From positions 1 through 5,445 of the forward strand of contig DAHXMP010000306.1 of assembly GCA_027371665.1 (NCBI GenBank): a stretch of DNA of 5,445 bases, written 5' to 3'. Source of the stretch: Bacteroidota bacterium. Lineage in GTDB: Bacteria; Bacteroidota; Ignavibacteria; Kapaibacteriales; UBA2268. The position numbers and the translations under genes were made by a program. This document shows, in pieces, positions 1 through 5,445 of this stretch (its first letter is position 1; each line of letters starts with the position of its first letter). The notes beneath the pieces were generated by a model. The model was given only the letters and a program-made list of their open reading frames with translations, was not told the origin of the DNA and did no database searches.

Positions 1-140
1 ATTACTAATTTCTGATACATATTTAAATTCATTTGGTTTAAGCAATGTATCAAAGGGATAATAATATGGTTTTAATTGAATCAAAAAATATTTTTGTGCA
101 TATTTCATCCCATAAGTGGGTGAGTTCTGACATGTATCAA
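1..140. repeat. 140-bp direct repeat, copy 1 (domain core)
   Basis: By base-by-base comparison, positions 1-140 are identical to 782-921. Identity stops abruptly at 140/921 on the right. On the left it reaches the window edge, so the true length may be greater. The repeat covers the conserved DTC-SPTYG block and the following predicted strand and turn of two adjacent paralogous genes in the same orientation. Perfect identity, including third codon positions, inside otherwise diverged genes points to a recent duplication or gene conversion rather than protein-level selection alone. Confidence 0.95.
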
Positions 141-288
141 TCATTACTAAGTCAGGATTTATTGTTCCAAAATTTGTTATGTTATCATAATTATTTTGAT
201 ATAATAACTCAAGGGCACATTGAGCATAAATAATTTTATTTACAACAAATATTAAAAAAATTGAAAAGATAAACATAAAATATTTCAT
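1..288 (-). CDS. Secreted small protein with propeptide-like domain, 3' end cut by window edge
   Basis: The reading frame opens at ATG 288 and runs 96 codons without a stop to position 1, so the C-terminus lies outside the window. Residues 1-23 look like a Sec signal peptide: a Lys at position 2, a Phe/Ile-rich hydrophobic stretch, and a likely cut near IIYAQ. The mature part has Cys24 and Cys53 (in IDTC), followed by the SPTYGMKYAQKYF block and the first predicted strand (FLIQL) of the domain shared with the other three genes here. From codon 50 onward the DNA is identical to the neighbouring 269-residue gene, but the signal peptide and residues 24-49 are different. It starts 22 nt after the stop of that gene with no terminator between, so the two are probably co-transcribed. 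AAGGCG just upstream is a modest ribosome binding site. By analogy a T9SS sorting tail is expected beyond the edge, but it is not visible. Function is inferred only from the family. Confidence 0.8.
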   Translation of the reverse strand, partial: MKYFMFIFSIFLIFVVNKIIYAQCALELLYQNNYDNITNFGTINPDLVMIDTCQNSPTYGMKYAQKYFLIQLKPYYYPFDTLLKPNEFKYVSEISN

Positions 289-310
289 ATTTCGCCTTTA
301 AGTAAATTTC

Positions 311-1120
311 TTATTTAATTTTTATGAATTTATATAATTTATTTTTATACCTAAAATAATATGCACCAGAATTTAATACTGTGACATCAACAACATCGTT
401 AATTATTGTTTTTAATAAAACCTCTTGACCAATTTCTGAATATATTTTAATTTCATCTTGATTAAAATGATTATCAGATTTTATAAATAAATATTCAAAA
501 ACAGGATTTGGATATAAAATTATTAATTCCCCATTCACACTATTATCTGGAACAATTGTATAATTGTAAGCTCGCATCTGATATGATGCATAACTTATTG
601 AATCAATGGATTTTAGGATATTAACTATTGAGTCACAATTTTCATATTGATTAAGCGAAATTAATATCAAAGGATTTTTCAATAGAGAAGAATCTGAAAC
701 TTCTTCAAATAATCCATGAAAAAGTATTTGGCCATAATTATTTTCTAATTGTTCAAATTTTTGTTTCAATTGAGAGCAGTGATTACTAATTTCTGATACA
801 TATTTAAATTCATTTGGTTTAAGCAATGTATCAAAGGGATAATAATATGGTTTTAATTGAATCAAAAAATATTTTTGTGCATATTTCATCCCATAAGTGG
901 GTGAGTTCTGACATGTATCAACCTTAACTGAATCAGGATTGATTGTACCCTCATTTGTAAGCGGATTATAATCATCGGGCCAAATCATCTTTAGACAAGA
1001 ATCCGGCGTATGATACTGTCCCTTCGCCTGTGGCGGCAAACACACAAACAAAACAGCAAAAATAAATAAGCAAGCAATGAGGACTGAACTGTGTTCTGTC
1101 CGTACATTTTTCTTTTTCAT
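311..1120 (-). CDS. Secreted protein: propeptide-like domain fused to a T9SS type A sorting domain
   Basis: The protein has 269 residues. ATG 1120 is supported by a strong AGGAGG site 8 nt upstream. Residues 1-35 form a signal peptide with a basic start (MKKKNVR), a hydrophobic core around 12-28 and a likely cut near QAKGQ. Cys42 and Cys70 form a conserved pair. Residues about 71-185 contain the SPTYG block and predicted strand, helix (108-128), two strands (132-138, 150-156), helix (162-171) and strand (174-180). This order resembles the inhibitor I9/subtilisin propeptide fold, and the same domain precedes the subtilase core in the upstream 1061-residue protein. Residues about 199-269 look like a T9SS type A C-terminal sorting domain: LYPNP, then KIYSEIGQEV, then SGAYYFRYKNKLYKFIKIK. 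The likely product is exported by Sec and delivered to the cell surface or outside by T9SS. There is no enzyme domain. A role as inhibitor or chaperone of a subtilase is inference; a decayed protease lacking its core is the main alternative. Confidence 0.88.
   Translation of the reverse strand: MKKKNVRTEHSSVLIACLFIFAVLFVCLPPQAKGQYHTPDSCLKMIWPDDYNPLTNEGTINPDSVKVDTCQNSPTYGMKYAQKYFLIQLKPYYYPFDTLLKPNEFKYVSEISNHCSQLKQKFEQLENNYGQILFHGLFEEVSDSSLLKNPLILISLNQYENCDSIVNILKSIDSISYASYQMRAYNYTIVPDNSVNGELIILYPNPVFEYLFIKSDNHFNQDEIKIYSEIGQEVLLKTIINDVVDVTVLNSGAYYFRYKNKLYKFIKIK
782..921. repeat. 140-bp direct repeat, copy 2 (domain core)
   Basis: This is the partner of the tract at 1-140, with no mismatch over 140 bases. 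It lies inside the 269-residue gene and encodes roughly residues 67-113. Outside the tract the two genes differ, for example in the codons just before the DTC motif. Confidence 0.95.
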
Positions 1121-1192
1121 TTTTCTTTCCTCCTAAAAGTTGGAGATTTATTTTATATTTATGTCAATTTTCGTTTCAATGCGGCATGAGAG
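972..1192. repeat. 221-bp direct repeat, copy 1 (leader plus signal peptide)
   Basis: Positions 972-1192 align without gaps to 5225-5445, where the window ends. Positions 1064-1192 (129 bases: 72 nt of untranslated leader plus the first 19 codons) are identical to 5317-5445. Differences accumulate only after codon 19, giving an estimated 93-94% identity overall. The unit carries the Shine-Dalgarno site, the start codon and the signal peptide of two genes in the same orientation, about 4.25 kb apart. Confidence 0.93.
1129..1134 (-). promoter_or_regulatory. Strong Shine-Dalgarno site
   Basis: The minus strand reads AGGAGG, 8 nt before ATG 1120, which fixes the start of the 269-residue gene. 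The site sits in a potential small hairpin: CTCC at 1142-1145 can pair with GGAG at 1130-1133 across an 8-nt loop, partly masking it. The arrangement is repeated identically before the interrupted gene at the right end. Confidence 0.8.
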
Positions 1193-1209
1193 CCGTATCT
1201 CAAGCGGCA
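1180..1209 (-). promoter_or_regulatory. Imperfect inverted repeat / leader hairpin
   Basis: On the minus strand, arms TGCCGCTTGAGA (1209-1198) and TCTCATGCCGCA (1191-1180) pair at 10 of 12 positions around a 6-nt loop. It lies about 60 nt upstream of the start codon, inside the predicted leader. It is GC-richer than its surroundings. The second copy of the leader ends at the window edge after one arm plus one loop base. It could be an RNA structure controlling expression or a protein-binding palindrome; no known riboswitch class is recognised. Confidence 0.5.
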
Positions 1210-1288
1210 GTTCCCTTAAAATCGTGTGTAGTTCTTATCTTACCCAAAAATAAAAATTCATTAATATTTATAAGCATTTATAATTGCG

Positions 1289-1317
1289 AGTATATATAAA
1301 ATTATTGAGAAAAGCAA
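1289..1317 (-). promoter_or_regulatory. Candidate sigma70-like promoter
   Basis: The minus strand has TTGCTT (1317-1312), a 17-nt spacer, then TATACT (1294-1289). It lies between the terminator of the subtilase gene and the 269-residue gene, where a promoter is needed. The implied start near 1282 gives a leader of about 160 nt. The region is AT-rich, so chance matches are likely. A Bacteroidota-type TAnnTTTG element at the expected place was not evident. Confidence 0.42.
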
Positions 1318-1347
1318 GAAATATTATCGTGCCTGAAAAAATTTTTT

Positions 1348-1378
1348 AAAATAAAAAAGGCGGTTAATAAACCGCCTT
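1348..1378 (-). terminator. Intrinsic terminator after the subtilase gene
   Basis: Read on the minus strand, AAGGCGGTT (1378-1370) and AACCGCCTT (1365-1357) form a perfect 9-bp stem with a 4-nt TATT loop, followed by a T-rich tract (TTTTTTATTTT). It begins 8 nt after the TGA stop of the 1061-residue gene. The plus strand lacks a T-run after the stem, so it works in one direction. It separates two transcription units: the interrupted gene plus subtilase, and the two small genes downstream. Confidence 0.9.
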
Positions 1379-1386
1379 CATACTAC

Positions 1387-4300
1387 TCATGAAATGAATT
1401 GACCACCTGTTTCAACCTTTACCATGGTAAGTATATCAACTTTAGCATTCTCTTTCACTCTTAGAATCCCACCATTTTGAACGACAATTTTTTGTCCAAT
1501 ATTTCTTGTAATTTGAGTGGCTGATTCCATTGCAATTTCCCCGCTCTCAATGACGACATCACTTGTGCTACGTGTGTTAATCTCAGCCCCGGGTCTCATT
1601 GTAAGTGTGCCGCTGCTAACTGTAAGAAACGAGTTCTCATTTAAATCAATTACACCATATGCCTCACTTATCGAATTGCTTGTGTTATTTATTACATGTA
1701 TGCCTGAAGTAGAGACTCCAAAACAATGGACTCTCATGTCTGAAAGCTTCATAAAGCCTTCAAGCGTTACATCCCGCAAATATCCTTCCATTAAAATTTT
1801 ACCTGTGCTTGTGCTTGGTGGCATTACAGCGGCAGATTTAATTTTGTGTCCTACCCCCGATTGGTCTGTGGTTAGGATACCATCAATAGCTAAAATGCAA
1901 TTATCAGGAACGGTAAGAGTAACTGGTATTGGTGGTGTTGCATTTATGCTATTAATTTTTGTTACACCCTGATTGTTGTGAAACTCACCGGGTAAACTAA
2001 CTCCACCATAACCTCGGTTGGGGCCAGGAATAAAATACCCACCACTATAATTTAACACATGCAATATTGTACCATTTGGAAAAACAGTACATTCAGGGCA
2101 ATTTATAAATCCAGGTGCAATTTCCATATCTGCATCAAGTTCAAATAAACCATGACCTAATTTTACCCATGAACCTAAATGCAATAATTTTTTACCATCA
2201 GGAGTCTCATTTCCATTACCAGAAGGTGAAAAATCAAGAGTATTTGTTTCATGATATTCATATAAACCTTTATTAGCTATTGAATGAGCCACAGCCCTAT
2301 ATGCATCAACATACCCAAAACCAACTCTTTGAGCCCAACTCCTCCTTAATCTATCATAACTGAGAGCGTTATTTTGAACAACATAATTATATTTATATTT
2401 TTCATTTCTATCCCTATTGGCTCTATTATATGCTACATCAAGATCATTGTGATATGTAAAGCTTGATGAATAACGGCCGCCATCCTGAAAGGGTCCGGTC
2501 CACATTTCATAATCAGGTATCTTCTTTGCTGTAAAAGTGAGAATATCATATACCCTTCTATGTACATCAGCCGGCTCGATACCATTAACAGGGTCAGTAT
2601 CCGGCATTAATATTCCATTTGATTGAACTTTATGGGGAACATTCATAAAATTATTTACTGAAAGCATCAAACCTACAATTCCGGCAACCTGAGGAGCAGC
2701 CGAAGAAGTGCCACCCGATGCAACTGTATATTTTACAAAATAACAACCAACTCTTCCGACACATCGTACCCAATTGGGTAATTGATTATTTCTGTCTTGA
2801 ATTGTTAAAGGTGGTGAAGTTGGCTCAGGTCCGCAATGACATTCTGCAAAGTCTCTCATACTCTGTTCATTAGATAAATCAACCTGATTAACATCACAAT
2901 TTTCATGACCTGGTTCTAAAATACCATCAATAGCAGCCATTATACCACTTGCGGGTGCACAAACATCAAACCTTGCTTCTGCTCTTCTTAAAATACGCAA
3001 ATCGCGCCATTGCCAATTATAAAGGTCTTCGGGCCTTCGTGGAAATTTAACATAATCTCTTGAAAAACGATAATTAAATATAAAAATTTCATCCTCATAT
3101 TGAATTCTTTGATTAGTAACATTCCAATTCCCATTTATAAAATATTCGGATGGCCACTGATTGTGTATTAAATTTTCAGTACATGTATGCCAACCACCAT
3201 TCGATACACCGCCTACAATAATAGGTTTTACATCTTGAATGCCATCAGGGTCTCTAATTGTATCTCTAACAAATATCATTCCATCATCTTCAAGGTTCCC
3301 TTCATGTAAACTTCTTGGTTGTAATTCATAAAGTGATTGACCATTTTCTATAATAGGTTGTCTAGTTCCAAAATATGGTAATTCCATTTGATTACCGCCA
3401 GCAGCAATATGAACAATCCCATAATCAATTGCATCTATTCTGGGGGGATAATCGTTAGAAGTGCTCATGCTAATAATATTAGGCATAACTTTAATGTGAT
3501 TAACTTGTTGGTCAACATCATATAAATAAGCTCTCCAGGTATTAATAATAGCTCCTCTAACATTTGGAGCTGTGCCTACCATTGGATTATTATCAAATGG
3601 AGCAATTGCTGTTGATAAAACTAGGAGATCATGTAACCCATAACTATCATTATCTTGTGCTATAAAAGGCATATTGGTCCATCTAGTATTAGCTGTATTT
3701 ATATCATTATCACCAAATAATTTTGTATAATATGTGCAAATAAAATTTTTATTTAATAAATGATTTGGACCAAAAAATTCTTTATGATATAACCATCTTG
3801 ATGGGTCAGTTGTATAGTTTTCGCCAACTGCTATTGTAACAGGATTTTGTACAAAATTATTGTCTCCCGTTGTTATTTCCCATGCCATTGGTAATTTCAT
3901 TGAATAAAGATTCCATTGATAACCAAGCTTATGAAAATTTCTTCCGAAAATTTCATCGCTTTCAAAGGTATTAATATTCGGTCCCCATACTGTATGGTAA
4001 AATAATCTTTCTTCAATATCATTTATGCTTTTTCTCGGAATAATCCCAACATCTGTTTGAGGTAAATTGAACAAAATATATTCAACTGGATAATATCTGA
4101 TATCTGCATGCCAAATTTTAACAATATTTGATAATTTACTTATCACTGAATCAAGAAGTTCATAATCTTCTAATTCAATTATAAATTCTGGATGCAAAAT
4201 ATGTGTTGAATCTATGGGGAATATTCTTTTAAATTTAATATTGCCATAAATAGATTCAAAATTTTTAAATCCTGAATATGTTTCGGGATAATTTATGGAA

Positions 4301-4572
4301 TCAATATCATTAGTCGTATAAATTGAATCCAAAACCAAGGGTATTATTTGAAAAATATAATCTGTAGTCAAAATATTAATGCCATATTTTACAAACTTTT
4401 TACCAAAGGTTATAGATTCTGAACATGTATCAATTTTTACAGAATCGGGATTATTAAAATATTTATTTGTATCAAGAGGAAATTCTAATATTATACAATC
4501 TTGAGTTAATAATCTATTGGCATTCATTAAAGAAATTATCAATACTATCAAAAGAAAAAATTCAGATTTCAT
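1387..4572 (-). CDS. Secreted subtilisin-like (S8) protein with altered catalytic motifs
   Basis: The protein has 1061 residues. Residues 1-24 are a plausible signal peptide. Residues 26-165 are the propeptide-like domain shared with the neighbouring small genes (Cys26, Cys50, predicted beta-alpha-beta-beta-alpha-beta). The subtilase core runs from about 220 (YQWNLYSMKLPMAW) to 765 (VGFGYVDAYRAV). GTSSAAPQVAG places the nucleophile at Ser623; AAGGN places the oxyanion Asn at 394; FDVCAPASG (535-543) matches the DVaAPG element. His314 (GLHDLL) aligns with the catalytic His by ungapped spacing to VGTAP, although HGT has become HDL. The Asp site reads IAVGENY, so Asp is replaced by Glu251 and the DTG motif is lost. 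The Asn-Ser gap (about 229 residues) greatly exceeds subtilisin's 66 and includes a Cys-rich insert (559-610). Residues about 770-1061 are beta-rich with GG-L repeats, suggesting a beta-helix. No T9SS tail is seen. The start is supported by AAGGTGA, which overlaps the upstream stop. It may be an active protease or a pseudoenzyme. Confidence 0.9.
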   Translation of the reverse strand: MKSEFFLLIVLIISLMNANRLLTQDCIILEFPLDTNKYFNNPDSVKIDTCSESITFGKKFVKYGINILTTDYIFQIIPLVLDSIYTTNDIDSINYPETYSGFKNFESIYGNIKFKRIFPIDSTHILHPEFIIELEDYELLDSVISKLSNIVKIWHADIRYYPVEYILFNLPQTDVGIIPRKSINDIEERLFYHTVWGPNINTFESDEIFGRNFHKLGYQWNLYSMKLPMAWEITTGDNNFVQNPVTIAVGENYTTDPSRWLYHKEFFGPNHLLNKNFICTYYTKLFGDNDINTANTRWTNMPFIAQDNDSYGLHDLLVLSTAIAPFDNNPMVGTAPNVRGAIINTWRAYLYDVDQQVNHIKVMPNIISMSTSNDYPPRIDAIDYGIVHIAAGGNQMELPYFGTRQPIIENGQSLYELQPRSLHEGNLEDDGMIFVRDTIRDPDGIQDVKPIIVGGVSNGGWHTCTENLIHNQWPSEYFINGNWNVTNQRIQYEDEIFIFNYRFSRDYVKFPRRPEDLYNWQWRDLRILRRAEARFDVCAPASGIMAAIDGILEPGHENCDVNQVDLSNEQSMRDFAECHCGPEPTSPPLTIQDRNNQLPNWVRCVGRVGCYFVKYTVASGGTSSAAPQVAGIVGLMLSVNNFMNVPHKVQSNGILMPDTDPVNGIEPADVHRRVYDILTFTAKKIPDYEMWTGPFQDGGRYSSSFTYHNDLDVAYNRANRDRNEKYKYNYVVQNNALSYDRLRRSWAQRVGFGYVDAYRAVAHSIANKGLYEYHETNTLDFSPSGNGNETPDGKKLLHLGSWVKLGHGLFELDADMEIAPGFINCPECTVFPNGTILHVLNYSGGYFIPGPNRGYGGVSLPGEFHNNQGVTKINSINATPPIPVTLTVPDNCILAIDGILTTDQSGVGHKIKSAAVMPPSTSTGKILMEGYLRDVTLEGFMKLSDMRVHCFGVSTSGIHVINNTSNSISEAYGVIDLNENSFLTVSSGTLTMRPGAEINTRSTSDVVIESGEIAMESATQITRNIGQKIVVQNGGILRVKENAKVDILTMVKVETGGQFIS

Positions 4573-4575
4573 AAG

Positions 4576-4582
4576 TCACCTT
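4576..4582 (-). promoter_or_regulatory. Ribosome binding site overlapping the upstream stop codon
   Basis: The minus strand reads AAGGTGA, then CTT, then ATG. The TGA inside this motif is the stop of the upstream gene, so stop and start are separated by only 3 nt. This layout is typical of translational coupling. The Shine-Dalgarno match is good but slightly close to the start codon. Confidence 0.65.
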
Positions 4583-5373
4583 AAAATAAAAAATGGTATG
4601 ACATTATTTTTAATTTTTATAAAATATAATCCATTTGTAAATTCATTTATTTTAACATTAGTTTCATTATTTGAAAGGACTGAACTTTTCATTAAATTAC
4701 CCCTATAGTCATACAAGTAATAATTAACCGGATAATTTGAAAATTCATTATTAATAATGATTTTTATATATTCATTATTGAGTTGAGGTACCAATATAAA
4801 GAGTTTATAATCATGATGTATTGAATCTTCGACAGATAGTACTCCCCAACAGCATATAGAATCTACAGCCCAAATACTATCAATATTATTTAAGTATTTA
4901 ATAACTGAATCAACAATATGATATTGATTAAAAAAAAGAATAAAGACAGGATTTTTTAAATCTAATGAATCTATTGGGTGTGTTCTATGAAAATAACATT
5001 TGCTAAATTTATTCACAAATAATTTAAAATCTTCTTTAATATTAGGATAATTTACACTATCAATATCATCTATATCAACAGTTGTATCTAAAGGTAAAGG
5101 TTTTTGAATAAAAAAATATACATGAGAAAGGAATACAAAATTCCTTTTTGCATACATTAACCCATAAGTAGGTGAGTCAAAACATGAATCAACTTTAATT
5201 GAATCACTATTATACGAATATCATTCATTAGGGCAAATCATCTTTAGACAAGAATCCTGTGGCTGATACTGTCCCTTTGCCTGTGGCGTAAAGCATACAA
5301 ACAAAACAGCAAAAACAAATAAGCAAGCAATGAGGACTGAACTGTGTTCTGTCCGTACATTTTTCTTTTTCAT
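4576..5373 (-). pseudogene. Interrupted propeptide-like/T9SS-tail gene (in-frame TGA at codon 51)
   Basis: The gene opens at ATG 5373 behind AGGAGG with a signal peptide almost identical to that of the 269-residue gene (MKKKNVR start, PQAKGQ end). Codon 51 (5223-5221) is TGA. The same frame then continues without further stops for 214 codons to TGA at 4578-4576, and homology persists on both sides: Cys42 and SCLKMI before the stop, KVDSC and SPTYG after it. The downstream part contains the shared domain and closely matches the subtilase N-terminus (DIDSVNYP, THPIDS, VDSVIKYLNNIDSIW). Its last 50 or so residues look like a T9SS type A tail (YYLYDYRGNLM, NGLYFIKIKN), although the usual PNP motif reads VPQL. 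An internal ATG at 5157 could restart translation, but the product would lack a signal peptide. Nonsense mutation, sequencing error or readthrough are all possible; decay is most likely. Confidence 0.78.
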
Positions 5374-5445
5374 TTTTCTTTCCTCCTAAAAGTTGGAGAT
5401 TTATTTTATATTTATGTCAATTTTCGTTTCAATGCGGCATGAGAG
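5225..5445. repeat. 221-bp direct repeat, copy 2 (leader plus signal peptide)
   Basis: This is the partner of 972-1192, and the last 129 bases (5317-5445) are identical to 1064-1192. The match reaches the window edge, so the repeat may extend further into the promoter region. The copy includes the leader, the ribosome binding site and the first 50 codons of the interrupted gene, and ends just before its premature TGA. Confidence 0.93.
5382..5387 (-). promoter_or_regulatory. Strong Shine-Dalgarno site of the interrupted gene
   Basis: AGGAGG on the minus strand lies 8 nt before ATG 5373, identical in sequence and spacing to the site before the 269-residue gene. It shows that 5373, not the internal ATG at 5157, is the ancestral start, and that the gene is broken rather than merely short. 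Confidence 0.8.

Noticed and set aside
45..233. Open frame of 62 codons on the plus strand
   Set aside because: It is antisense to the partial gene at 1-288, whose signal peptide and paralogy are clear.
217..288. Lipoprotein signal (Cys after YAQ) in the partial gene
   Set aside because: The residues before Cys24 (Y-A-Q) do not fit a lipobox, which needs a small residue at -1. The Cys aligns with a conserved mature-domain Cys in the paralogues.
1517..1972. Open frame of 151 codons on the plus strand
   Set aside because: It lies wholly antisense to the C-terminal region of the 1061-residue gene, has no ribosome binding site or recognisable domain, and the minus-strand gene is well supported.
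4517..4708. Open frame of 63 codons on the plus strand
   Set aside because: It is antisense across the junction of two minus-strand genes and has no independent support.
4576..5223. TGA read as a sense codon, joining the interrupted gene and the subtilase into one giant protein in a single frame
   Set aside because: The subtilase uses TGG throughout and has no internal TGA in 1061 codons; its own TGA is followed directly by a terminator. A T9SS tail followed by a new signal peptide at the second TGA shows a true gene boundary.
1..5445. CRISPR array, tRNA, rRNA or insertion sequence
   Set aside because: No regularly spaced short repeats, cloverleaf, rRNA-like stretch, transposase or terminal inverted repeats were seen. 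The direct repeats present are parts of paralogous genes.

Overview
The window is one strand's worth of genes: everything supported reads on the minus strand. It is AT-rich. Two of the genes end in what looks like a type IX secretion system (T9SS) type A C-terminal sorting domain, and three or four encode Sec signal peptides. T9SS is confined to the Bacteroidota and close relatives (Fibrobacteres-Chlorobi-Bacteroidetes group), so a Bacteroidota or Ignavibacteria/Kapabacteria-like bacterium is the best guess. The genus cannot be read from this sequence.

Layout in transcription order (right to left). (i) 5373-4576: an interrupted gene with signal peptide, a small N-terminal domain and a T9SS tail, broken by an in-frame TGA at codon 51. 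(ii) 4572-1387: a 1061-residue subtilisin-like (S8) protein. It starts 3 nt after the stop of (i), carries the same N-terminal domain as (i), then a subtilase core with altered catalytic motifs, then a beta-rich C-terminal region with no recognisable sorting domain. (iii) 1378-1348: a strong intrinsic terminator. (iv) about 1317-1289: a candidate sigma70-like promoter, followed by a leader of about 160 nt with a hairpin and a strong Shine-Dalgarno site. (v) 1120-311: an intact 269-residue protein of the same design as (i). (vi) 288 to beyond position 1: another copy with its own signal peptide, cut by the window edge.

The unifying observation is a paralogous domain present in all four genes: a conserved Cys pair, a xDTC/SPTYG-like block and a predicted beta-alpha-beta-beta-alpha-beta segment. 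In the subtilase it sits where a subtilisin propeptide (inhibitor I9-like) belongs. In the other complete genes it is joined directly to a T9SS sorting tail with no catalytic domain. This suggests either free-standing propeptide-like inhibitors or chaperones made alongside a protease, or remnants of proteases that lost their catalytic core.

The DNA shows recent reshuffling of these modules. A 140-bp tract is identical between (v) and (vi) in the domain core. A tract of 221 bp, including 129 identical bases, is shared between (v) and (i) over the leader and signal peptide. Different parts of (v) therefore match different neighbours, a mosaic pattern expected from duplication and gene conversion.
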